A program made the translations under genes and the position numbers. The notes beneath the pieces were generated by a model. It was not told the origin of the DNA, searched no databases, and saw nothing but the letters and a program-made list of their open reading frames with translations. Of a stretch of DNA of 64,000 bases, positions 40,901 to 52,900 are shown in pieces. The stretch is taken from NCBI GenBank assembly GCA_014218235.1, contig CM024758.1:73542206-73606205 (forward strand), read 5' to 3'. Each line of letters begins with the position of its first letter. Position 1 is the first letter of the stretch. Source of the stretch: Colocasia esculenta. Its lineage: Eukaryota; Streptophyta; Magnoliopsida; Alismatales; Araceae.

Positions 40901-43900
40901 AGCACTCGGAACCTCCATGGGTCTTCCCACAATGGGGACACTCTTTCTTCGCACCGGGGGAACGTACAGAAGGTACCTGAGAGTTGCTGACTGCCACTGT
41001 TTCTGCGGTGTCTGGTACACCGTTTTCCTCTTATCCTGCCGCTGGAATGTCGCTGCCGGCCTCTTCTGCGAAGCCTTCTTCTCCTCCAGATATTGCTCCA
41101 TTTCTCCCTCCTGTCTGCAGGCTGCGCTGAGGGCCTCGTCTAGCGTGCGGTGGTCGAACGCCACGAGTCTCGTCCTCAGTGATGGTTTGAGACCCATCAC
41201 GAACTTCTTGGTCTTCCTGCGCTCATCCTCTACTATATGCGGTGCATATTTAGAAAGTTCAGAAAACCTTGCCTCGTATTCCAGGACGGTCATTGATCCT
41301 TGCGTCAGGGAAAGGAATTCTTGCTCCATCTTGTCCTGGATATGCTCTGGGACGAACTTGGCTCGGAAGAGCCTCACGAACGCGTCCCACGCCACATCTA
41401 CTGCTCCGTCCTCGAAGCGTGTACGCAGTAGGGAGGACCACCATACATCAGCTCTCTCCTGCAATACACCTTCATAAGCACCAACTAACAATTCTAACTT
41501 GACAAACAACATACAAGCATAAACCAAAGCATACCTGTAGCATGTAGGTGGCTAAGGTCACCTTGTCCTCATCAGGACACCTGATAGCTCGGAAGATTTT
41601 CTCCGTCTCCCTCATCCAGCTTTCTGCCATTAGCGGATCACTCTCCCCCTTAAAAGAGGGTGGGGCCATCCTCTTGAATCGCTCCATGATGGAAGGTCCA
41701 CCATGGTCCTGAGCTGGGGCCTGAGCCTGCTACATTAAACAATAACAATATACAATAAACACAATATCATGCAATTTAAATAGCAAACTACTAGGTTGTT
41801 TCATTATTCTACCTGGGCCTCCAACTGGGCCTGGAGTGCTGCCTGGGTGTGGGCCTGCGTCTGCATGGCTTGCACCAGACCTTGCATGAATACTCCATAG
41901 TCCACTGGCGGTGGTGGGGGAAGCACAGGACCCTGTGGGGCCGGGGCCTGCTGCTCCGCCCGCTCCTCACGCCTCTGCTCGTCGTCGCGAGCTGGCACAC
42001 CTCCACGTCGTCCACGGGAAGCCATGGCTGTAATAAAATTTCAGCCACCATTAGAGCTAGGTTACTAAGTTCTCTAACCATTTTCTTATCTATCTTTCAT
42101 TTCCTATTAGTGTTTTCTACACATGTGGACATACTTAGCATGCAATGGGGATGATGACTTAGGTATATTCATGTGCAATCTCAACCGGTCGCTCTGATAC
42201 CAATCTCTGTGACGGCCCTCGATACACCGGTACGGTCATACCGACCCACGTCGGTATAGCGAGTGCTGCCACAGTGGGACATTTACCCAAACGATACAAA
42301 CAGCTGAGATACACGCGAATATACAACAGAGTAGCGGAAGTAAAAGACCAATGTCTTCATTCATTCATCATCCACATTAAACATACATGCAGTTCGCAAT
42401 TAACATAAAAGAACTAAAAATCCACATGATTTAAATTGCTGAAATTAAATACAAATGTCCACACTTATACATCATTCTCATGATACTTCTAGTACAATGT
42501 TCAAAATTACATACTATGAAATACACAATCTCAAAGAACTCCAAAACTAGCTAGTCTCCGCGCTCGGAGTCCGTCTCCACCGTCTCCTCAAGCGGTGTCG
42601 TGTCACCAACTATACCTGTACGCCGAAGCAAGGAGTGAGTCCAAGGACTCAGCAAGCAACACTACTCATGATATACACTTATAAGTCCTAGTGGTTTCTA
42701 CATGCACATTACAATTAGCCACACATAGCATGTTAGTCATTTCAAGTTGTCAACCTATCATGAAAGTTCTACAATTTTATACATAACTCATGCTTTCAGA
42801 TTTCTAAAATAAACTTCACCTATCACATGGTCTCTATTCAATTTACTCATGAAACTTTAATCTTTAAAGAATCAAAACATGAGAGCTATCAACATGAACT
42901 TTTACATACATGGACGGGAAACACAACTAGCATGGATTTTACACATTTTTAAACACATACATGAACCTTTTCACATGCTTTAGGTTGCTGATTTCATATG
43001 GTTTCATGGCTGAAAACCTATGCATGAGAGCTACAACAATGCATAAAACATATCACATCAACAACCATTCATGCAGTCTTGTGCCCGTGTTCACTAATTA
43101 TCCCTAACATGGATTCTAAGCATCTTTGCACATTAAACATAATGATAATAACATGAATTTACTGAATTCACATGGTTTCAGATTTGTATCACATAGGTTT
43201 CAATAACACATTTCCACATCTTTAGTTTCACATTTTTATTTGCACAAGTTTTCTCTTTCACATGGTTCACTTTACACATACACATTCACATGTCACTTAC
43301 ACATTTACACATGGTCACATACACATTTCACATTACACTTTACACATTTTTAGGTGCCGTGACACATAGTCCAAACCACCAAAGAAGGACATATACACAT
43401 CACATTACACATAGACGCCATCTAGGCATTCCAATGGCGACTCTTGGACTGCGCAGACCGGGAGAACAAGTCTCCACCCTAACCAGTGGTACTTGTCCAC
43501 CTCCAGGATTTCCCCCTAATGCCCTTAGGGTCACTTAACACATGAACTTTCTCAGGGGGACTTTTCCCTGATACAGCTCCACTGCCCTCTACGGAAGCAG
43601 TGTCACATTGGCACAGTTACACATTTACACATTTACCGTTTTACACTTGGTTTTACACATAACACTTCATCTCATTCACTTTCTCACTCACATGAATACC
43701 TCTGTTTTTCCTAACATGGTACTACAGAATTTCAAGGTTTAACACACAGTAAACACACTAATCATGCTGGGTTTAAACAAAATCTAATCACATTACGATC
43801 ATATGCACGAATTATCACATTTCACAAGAAAACACATAACTTTTTATTTACTGATCCAAATGACCTGAAATTTTAACCACATGCGGTTTTCGGGTTCAAG

Positions 43901-46900
43901 GTCATACCCTCAAATTTTCAGATTTTTCTGAGCTAATTAGAATTTACAGAAAATAAAACGCCTAATTAGCATGCTATTAACAACTTAAGTTAACATGGGT
44001 CTAACACATTTTGCAAATTAGCCACTTGCTGTTTAAACATAAGCTATTAACATATGCATGAATTGAGAATACAAAATTTCCCTAATTCATACATCTATGG
44101 ATTGAACACCACAAATCATTCTTGCATGCTTTCATTTTATTCTACCGAATCGGATTTATTTGCACGTTACACTAGCATGGACAATTTACCAAATTTACAA
44201 AACACATATATTGACCCACTGACTTTCATGATCAGACCAAAACCAAGGCCTTCATACAATTCTAATCATGAAAACTAATTTTGCAAGAATCAACAATTCA
44301 TGCTCACAAGTTTAAGGAATACCATTTCCACATTCACCATCACACCACATTCATCCACACACCACAATGCACAATATACATAGAGTATAAGGTTTACCAT
44401 ATATCCTCATCACGTAAAACATACCGAAATTAATGTATAAGAGGGACAGAACAGCTCACTGTTCTGTCCAGAAGAACTCGGCGGCGGTCTCTGGCCGCTG
44501 ACTCAGGGTCAGCGGCATGGTCGATGGACGCCAAGCTCATCACAGGCGTCCAGGGACCTTGCCGTCGAACCAGGTCTGTGCAGAAACACAGACCCGAGCT
44601 CTGAATCTTGGGTGAATAGGAGGGTCTAGGACTCGAGGAAAAATCCATAAAAATCACAAAACCAACCTAGACTCATAAGGGAACATCAGGGATAGGTCAC
44701 TTGCCTTTAAAATTCCTCCAAGGGATTTATGGCTCGGTGAAGACCTCCTTGGGCAGTCCCAAGAAGTTGCAGAACCCCCTCCAAACGATCTCTCCTCCGG
44801 GCTCCTGGATGATCTCCACGCCGAGGGGAGTCGGGGAAGCCTTCCTCGTTGGTCCAGCAGCCTCCTTGCAGCAGGGGGACGCCGGATCAAGGTCCAGGGA
44901 TGTGGATTTTTGGGTGGCAAAATGGGTTTTCTCACAGCTTTCTCCTAGGGTTTTTCTCCTCTTTTTCTCCTCTTGCAAGGGTGAAGGGAAGAGTGGGAGA
45001 GGCCAATTCGGGTTCAGGATTTAGGGGAGTCTCTCTCCCACTCACTAGGGTGATAGGACACCCTCAGAGCCGTTGGGGGACATCCCCCCAATGGTGGCCA
45101 TGCCTTGCTTCAGAAGCTTGCAGCTCTGCTGCGCATGCAGGTCAGAGAAGTTGGCGTCCATATCGCTGGACGCCGGAATGAGTGTTGGCGTCCAGGTCTG
45201 GACGCTGACACCTGATAAACGGCCTAGGGTTGACGCCAAGGTGACCTTCGGCCAGAACCCTAAGTTATGCAGAAAACCATGCATACCGGGCATATATACA
45301 TGCAATATGTATACGGTATTGTATCCATACTATCATCATGCAATATATACATTATTTATGTTAATATAAACACATGTACACGTAATTATACTAATTAATG
45401 CGTACGTAAATATGTACATACATACACAAATACAAACATACACACATAAATGCAAATAATGCGACGGAAATTAGAGGGCTTTACACCTCCACTGACTGCT
45501 GAACTAGTTCTAGTCCAGTGACGACTCGCTCGCCCACCTGAAACCAGTCTAGAGGAGTACGACATGGTCGTCCATACAAGGCCTCATAGGGTGCCATGCC
45601 GATACTAGAATGATAACTGTTATTATATGCGAACTCGACTAACAGCAAGTGAGCTGCCCAAGACCCCTGCCACTCCAGACAATAAGCTCGCAGCATGTCC
45701 TCCAAAGTCTGGATAGTCCGCTCCGACTGTCCATCTGACTGAGGGTGATAGGTAGAGCTAAACGCTAACTTTGTCCCCAAAGCTCTCTGAAAGATGTGCC
45801 AGAACCCAGAAAGTGAAGCGAGGATCTTTATTTGACACAATAGAGATCGACACCCCATGCAAAGGAACAATCCGCTCCATGTACAGCCTGGCCAACCTGC
45901 TCACACCCCAGCCAGCTCTGATGGGCAAGAACCTGGCAGTCTTCGTCAGTCTGTCCACAAGTACCCAAATACTATCATATCCTCCAGTTGTCCTCGACAG
46001 TCCACACACAAAATCTGTCGTCACATGGTCCCATTTCCACATGGGAATCTCCAACGGCTGTACAAGCCCTCCTGGGCACTGGTGCTCGGCCTTCACCTAC
46101 TGACAGACCAAACACCCGACAACAAAAGCTGCTATGTCTCTCTTCATCCCGGGTCACCAAAACTGTCGTCTCAACCTGTGGTACATCTTGGTTGATCCTG
46201 GATGAATCGAGTATCGGGACCCATGTGCCTCCTGCAAAACTGCTCTCCTGATAGACTCCTCATCAGGTACATAGAGTCTATCCCGAAACCTAACAGTCCC
46301 GTCGTCATGCAGTTCAACCTCTGGGAGTAGCAACACTCTGTGCAACTCGAGATCTGTCTGCTGGGCCTCAATCACCTGTCTCACAATAGCAGGAGCTGCT
46401 AACAAACTGCCTAGCATACACTGCTGTCGTCTGGTGGAAACTCTGAAGGATCCCTCTGCTGCAGACTGCCACAACTGCCACTCTCTCAACATGAGGTAAC
46501 TCACCTATGCCTTCCTGCTCAGGGCATCTGCAACCACATTCGCCTTCCCAGGCTGATGCTTAATGCTGAAATCATAGTTCTTCAGATATTCCATCCAACG
46601 ACGTTGCCTCATGTTCAGATCCCTCTGAGAAAAGACATACTGCAGACTCTGGTGGTCGGTGCGAACCACAAACCTCACTCCGTACAAGTAGTGACGCCGA
46701 ATCCTCAGTGCAAAAACCACAGCTGCAAGTTTTAGGTCGTTGGTCGGATAACTCTCCTCGTGGGGCTTTAGCTGATGCGACGCAGAAGCCACCACTCTGC
46801 CATGCTACATCAGAACTGCTCCTAAGCCAACATCGGAAGCATCTGTGCAGACCTCAAAACCCTTCGTACCTAAAGGCAACACCAAGACTGGCGCTGACGT

Positions 46901-49900
46901 AAGCAGTTGCTTCAACTCCATGAAGCTCTGCTCACACTGCTCCGACCACTCGAACGGTACTCCCTTCCTCGTCAAACGAGCCAGGGGTGCAGCAATCTGC
47001 GAAAAGTCTCTAATAAATCTACGGTAGTAGCCAGCCAAACCCAGAAAACTGCGGATCTCTGACACTGTACAAAGTCTCTCCCACTGTAAAACTGCCTCGA
47101 CCTTCGCTGGATCCATTGAAACTCCGTCACCTGAGATCACGTGTCCCAAAAAGTGAACCTGCTGTATCCAAAACTTGCACTTACTGAGCTTGGCATACAG
47201 CTGGTGCTCTCGCAGAGTCTACAACATGATCCTCAGGTGCTGGGCATGCTCCTCTTCTGAAGCAGAGTACACTAGAATGTCGTCAACAAACACCACGACA
47301 AACTGGTCCAAGTATTGGTGAAACACCCTGTGCATCAGATCCATGAAGGTCGCTGGCGTATTGGTGAGCCCAAACAGCATCACCAAGAACTCAAAGTGCC
47401 CATATCTGGTCCTGAAGGCAGTCTTCTCCACATCAGAATATCTGATCCGCAACTGATAGTAGCTTGACCTCAGGTCAATCCTGGAGAAAACTCGAGCTGA
47501 CTGAGGCTGATCAAAGAGATCATCAATCCTAGGCAGAGGATACCTATTCTTGATGGTCACCTGATTCAGCTTCCTGTAGTCAATACACAACCGCAGGCTA
47601 CCATCTTTCTTTCTCACAAACAGCACTGGAGACCCCCAAGGAGAAAAGCTAGGGCGATTATAGCCTTTCTCCAACAGCTCCTCTAACTGCCTCTTCAACT
47701 CTCGCAACTCTGCTGGTGCTATGTGGTACGGTGCCTGCGCAAAGGGTGCGGTGCCAGGAACCAGCTCAATGGTGAACTCAGTCTCTCTGTTTGGTGGTAG
47801 ACCAGGTAACTCGTCCGGAAAAATATCCGGAAACTCACAAACCACGGGAATGTCCTCCACTCCCCAAGAAACCTGTTCAACAAGCACAGCAGTAGCAAGG
47901 AAACCCTGACACCCAGAAGCCAACAACCTTTCTGCCCTCAAAGCAGAAATTAAAAAGCGGTAAGTAAGAGGTACGATACCCTGGAAGTAGAAGGTAGCTC
48001 CTCCGAGTATCTGAAGGTACACCCTCTTCTTCCTGCAGTTCACCATAGCACCGTACTGCTCGAGCCAATCCATACCCTAAATCACATCAAAATCCTGCAA
48101 CTGCATAGCATACAATCGGGCTGGCAAACACTGACCCTGCATCTGCATTGGTACCTCATCAAGACAGTAGGAGGTGAGGGCAAAATCTCCCGTTGGTAGC
48201 TCCACAACAAGCTCGCTGAACACTCCCATGTCCAGCTCCTCAAGGGAGTCTAAAAACTCCTCAGAAACAAAAGAGTGGGAGGCACCGGAATCAATCAAAA
48301 CTTTAGCTGCAGAACCAAAGATAGTCACAGTACCTTCCACAAGATGAGTTGCCTCTGCCTCTGCTCGGGTCATGTGTATGACACGAGCCCTGGTCTTCGG
48401 CCTGCCTGAACTCATAGTCTGCTGATGCTGCTACACAAGAATCTGCTGCTGCTGTTGCGCACGAGACTGAGGCTGACTCTGCTGCTGCGAATCTCGAGGT
48501 AATAGGGGGCAGTCTCGTGCCATGTGACCCAACTGGTCACACCGGTAACACTGACCAGCGAAAGAATGCTGGCTCTGCTGCTAAGGCTGCCCAAAAGGTT
48601 GCTGAACACTCTCCACTGAAGGCTGCCTCTGCTCTGCCTGCCTCCTGTCACGTCGGAACCTCCTCTGAGACCCTGACCTCGACAACGTCCCTGCAGAAGA
48701 GGACGTGTAGGAGGACGTGGTCCTCGAGGTCGGCTGAGAGCTACTCTGCTGCTGTCTCTGCCGGGATGGACCCGCCTGTGCCTAAACTGCTATGATCTGC
48801 CCACGGGTCCGTAAGGTGTCAGCCTCAAGTGCTGCTGCCGTCTGATAGGCTGCGTCAAGGTCGGTGACGTGAGCAACTATCAGCGCCTGCCTGAGCTCCG
48901 GCCTCAGTCCTCTCACAAACTGTTGGGTCCTCAGGCTCTTATCTACCATGACCTACGGCGCATAGTGCCCTAACTCCATAAATTTGGCTCTATACTGGAC
49001 CACTATCATCTCGCCCTGAGTCAAATCTAGGAACTGATACAGCCTCTCAGTCCTGACATATGTGGGGCAGAAAGCTCTCTCAAAAGTCGCCACAAACTCC
49101 AGCCGAGTGATCTGCCTGAGCGGGCGAGACTGAAAAGTGATCTCCCACTCTGAGGTCCACCAGGCCAGCGCCTGACCCTGCAACTAGTAGCTCGCCAACA
49201 GTACCCTCTCGTCTGCTGCGCACTCCATGGAACGGAAAGTCCGCTCCATCACATCTAACCACGACGGGCTGCATCTGGATCTGGCTGTCCCAGAAACTGG
49301 GGAGGCTGGAACTGTAAAAACTCTCTCAACACCCTCCCAGAGGTGTTGGAATGTCACGGTGCTAAGCTACAATCTGTGCCATCCCCTCAAGAAAATGGGT
49401 CCAGTCAAACTCCTGAGCTGCCTGAGGAGGGGGTGGTGGCGATGGTACAATACCACTGTGTGCGTCCTGCAGTCCTGGCTGCGTCTGCGGTGGCGGCGGG
49501 GCATCTCTAGCCTCCTGCTGAGGTGCCTGCTCAGCCACCTCCTCAACACGACGTCGCCTAGGTGCCATAATGGATCTACACAGGACATGTACACAAATTA
49601 ATACATAAAATAACTCTGGTTTGCTTACTGCTACTGTACTCTTCATGCTCTGAGTTATCTTGGAACATTTCCTTATATGTCTCGACAGACCAGGCTCTGA
49701 TACCAATTGTAACGACCCAGGATCCGAATTACCAGTTACCAACCAGTAACCCGAACCCTGACCCGTCACCCACGAGCCGAAGCTCGGAAGGGTAAAGAGA
49801 AATGTCTGAGGAGAACATATAAGAAAATGTACACACCACAAATTTTTCTGAACATTCCACTATAAATATATCAAATAGTACAACTCAGAGCCGATTCAAC

Positions 49901-52900
49901 ATAAGTAAAGAGTACAATGAGTACAAAGACTAACTACTACTCACAGTAGCTAAGCGGGACCAGCACCGGAGTGACCAGGCTCCTCAGCACTTAGAGCCGA
50001 CGACGAACCACCTGAAAAGGAAGGGAGTGAGTCTCAAGAAGAGACCCAGTACGGACACTAACCCCCACCGGTAACAGTACTAAAGAGCAGTGCGAAAAGT
50101 AAAGCTACTGTAAGAAAACTCTGCACAACACACAAAAACCGGTGGCGTGGTATGCAATTCCTCACAGGAGCATGCCAAAGAACTGGAACCTCGCAGGCTT
50201 AACAGCACAACAAGCACACACACACAAGGTAGGACCAGCTAGGGCCTATGGCTTGGCGCCTCGACACCATAAAGTCCTCCAACCCTAGCCACGTGTGCAC
50301 ACTCAGACGCTCTCCCTCGCGTCTGGTCCTCGACCGGTTTTCCCCTACGCCAGACTCGAACGGTGGAGAAGGGGCCCCACAGAAACCGGCTCGTAACCAC
50401 CACAAGGGGCACGCACAGGACGGAGTCGCACTCGACGTCCATGCTCACCGGCGTAATAGCTCAACGCCAGTCATCCAGATGGAGCCTTCACCTCGACGTC
50501 TGGGAAACACAACACAACACAACACAAGCACGATAAAATTTGTCGCAAGCACAGACAGAGACGCTCTCAACGTCCGGCACACCGAGCCCAGAGGCGGACA
50601 CCGGGTGTCAACACCTCGCATAACGGAAAAGGGCTCAGCCTGCTGGGACCTACCTGTGGGGTTGGCGGCAACATCGATTACCGCCAACTCTGAGGTAGAC
50701 GACAACACCCTTGCTGTCTACAGAAAGTAGACGGCAACATGTTGGCCGTTTACCACATCTTGACGGCAAGGGATCTTGCCGCCAAGTTCCTCCCTGAAGA
50801 ACTTGACGTCAACCGATGTTGACGTTAAGTTCTTCAGCTTCCAGCAGCTGAAACGGCCCCAGGCCGTTCTCACGGGCGATCCAGACCAAAAACCAACGAT
50901 TTGATGATGGGAAACGCTTTCCCTCATCACAAAACACCATTATAAAGCCGAAAAAACAGCGATCCAATGCTTGGATCGGCGAATCTACCCCAAAACCCGA
51001 CATGGATAAACCCACCTCGAGAACCACAATTTTCACACAAATCACACACAACAATCATGGCATTTCAACAATGGGGAGTTAAGGGGTCGAGTCCCTACCT
51101 CATAACGCAATAAAACTCCCAAAAGATCCTCGAATCTCGCTGATTACCCCAGAGCTCCACAACGAGGACGATCCTTCAAACCTTCGTTTCTCGCCCGATC
51201 TGCCGCCGCCACGAGCACCACAGCCTCCCCACGAGCTCCCGTCGGCCGCCGGAAGTAGTGGAGAAGGAGAGGGGTGAAGGTGGTGGGAAGGAGAGGAAGA
51301 GAAATGGGGGAGAAGGAGCCTCGGGTTGCCTTCTTAAAAATAGGCCTAGGCAGGTTGACGTCAACATCTGTTGCCGTCAACTTGCACCGACAAAACTTGA
51401 CGTCAACATCGATTGTCATGTACGGGAAAACTCTGGAGACTTCGGTAGACGTCAACATCGCTTGACGCCAAGACCCAGTAGACGGAAGCACCCTTGCCGC
51501 CTACCCCACGGTTGACGTCAACCCCTTTGACATCAACAGATACTGTTCCAGAAGAAGGCCCATTAAGGGTTCAATAAGGCCCATGGCCTCACATTATGTG
51601 TCAGTCACACCCATACTTTTATTGCAGAAGTCCACAATTCCTGCTGACAACATGCTGTTCCAGGTAGTTTCCTTTTTGTCTAATAAGAAAGAAAGACTAT
51701 CAATGACATATTCAAGGTGTGAACATATATAGGGTCTGAAAAAGGTTGACTGCGCATTTAATGTTAGAGATATGCATGAGATCTTACGTAAAAACACGAG
51801 AGCCAAATTTAAAATGAAGCAAATTTGGGCGCTAAAGGAAATTTACTGAATAATCGATTCAATCAAATCTTGAAGTGAATGAAAGATTTCAATCATCGAT
51901 AGTCCATGAACATAATGGTCATCAATCGATGGTAAAATATAAATACTAAACACTTATAACACCAATCGATGTATTTTAACATTAATTGGAAAGAGTTACA
52001 TTACTAATCGAAAGTGAATAAGATAAAAATACACTAATCAGAACATCATAGCACAAGTATTTATTAATCGATAGCTAATAGGTCAAGTGAACACTAATAA
52101 GAATAATATTTGACTGGTATTCGATAATTGATGAGAGAATATCGCTAATCGAAACAAGGTAGAGTAATTGTTCAATAATCGGAATGAGATTGGTCACTAA
52201 TCGAAATGGTGATCATCAATCGATAGAATAAGAAGGCAAGTATTCACTAATCGGAACAAACAACACTAGTTGTTCACTAATCGGAACAACTCATAACACC
52301 GATTGATAGAATACACAATAATCGGAATAAGTCATTTTAGTAATTGGAAAGTTCTTCACTAATCGATATGAAGCTTAGTCACTAATCAATATGCTTGGTC
52401 AGTAATCACTTACTTAAATAGTAATTGATAGATTTTTTTCTTCAGGAATCGATTGGTCACTTAAACAGTAATTGAAATAATCCTTATTCATTAATCGATA
52501 GGTCGGTAGGAAACTTAGTCACTAATCGATATGGACTTAGAAATTTTTTCTTCAAGTGAATAAAATAGAATTAACTTGAGTCTTTTGGAATATTTACAGT
52601 GATGATCCTTGAGGCCATTTTATTACTTTTATTTTCCTGTTGACAGACTTAATAAAAAATGTATGTTAATCACATTAAAGTAAAATATCATCAATATTCA
52701 TTAGGAAGTAGATAAACATAGATCAACAAGTCTGAGAATATAAGTATGTGTTGACATATGATGTTCACAGGTTGACACCTGTGCATCATCTGTTGACACA
52801 TACGATGAGAATGATAATACGTTTGAACAGATGAGTACAGTTATTATGAAGATATTTATTTAAAGTATTATCGTTATTAATTACATCTAATTAGAGTTTT

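Larger units (their letters stand above)
37329..42025 (-). pseudogene. gag-pol of the younger Ty3 element
   Basis: Order on the minus strand is as follows. Gag starts at ATG 42025 with an Arg-rich N-terminus and Pro/Gln-rich spacer, then the retrotransposon gag domain with WWSSLLRTRFEDG. A CxxC...H...C pair follows near 40940-40850 (CLKCGSSDHKIKDC is a classic knuckle). Next come the protease DTGATHSF at about 40646, RT with FIDDVLVYS at about 39626, RNase H (TDHKSLKYLFSQKELNLRQRR), integrase HHCC (CLVCQQVK) and catalytic core (VVDRFSKTAHF, SDRDPRFTS, DGQSERTIQTLE). The C-terminus has GPY-like and chromodomain blocks (VLWRNFSREEATWELED). Frame changes near 40990, 39207, 38345 and 37955 each fit a one-base loss. 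Gag also carries two intron-like interruptions. As given it cannot be read as one protein. Confidence 0.9.
34012..45485 (-). mobile_element. Younger Ty3/gypsy chromovirus, nested, 11.5 kb
   Basis: Complete minus-strand element: 5' LTR 42208-45485, PBS 42191-42202, gag-pol 42025-37329, PPT 37284-37299, 3' LTR 34012-37283. The LTRs are near-identical (differences are mostly in 36500-37280 against its partner; about 1% by eye), so insertion was recent relative to its host. The flanks at the insertion site (CTGTG and CCTCC) do not form a target duplication, and a few codons of the host integrase appear to be missing. Pol ends in a chromodomain-like block, fitting the Tekay/Del group. Confidence 0.92.
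32156..51593 (-). mobile_element. Older Ty3/gypsy chromovirus, interrupted by a nested element
   Basis: Minus-strand element with a complete 5' LTR on the right (49709-51593), a primer binding site, decayed gag-pol (49568 down to 45486), the nested element (34012-45485), the end of pol (34011-33488) and a truncated 3' LTR (32156-33454). The integrase C-terminus ends in a chromodomain-like WEQEDEMCEQFPYLF block, which places it among chromoviruses. The LTRs differ by several percent plus indels, so it is older than its guest. No target duplication can be read because the left LTR is truncated. Confidence 0.88.

Noticed and set aside
33488..49568. Endogenous pararetrovirus
   Set aside because: The RT, integrase, chromodomain, LTRs, PBS and PPT all fit Ty3 retrotransposons; no movement or coat protein is seen.
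51840..52560. CRISPR-like array
   Set aside because: Plant nuclear context, irregular spacing, degenerate short units and no conserved repeat-spacer pattern.
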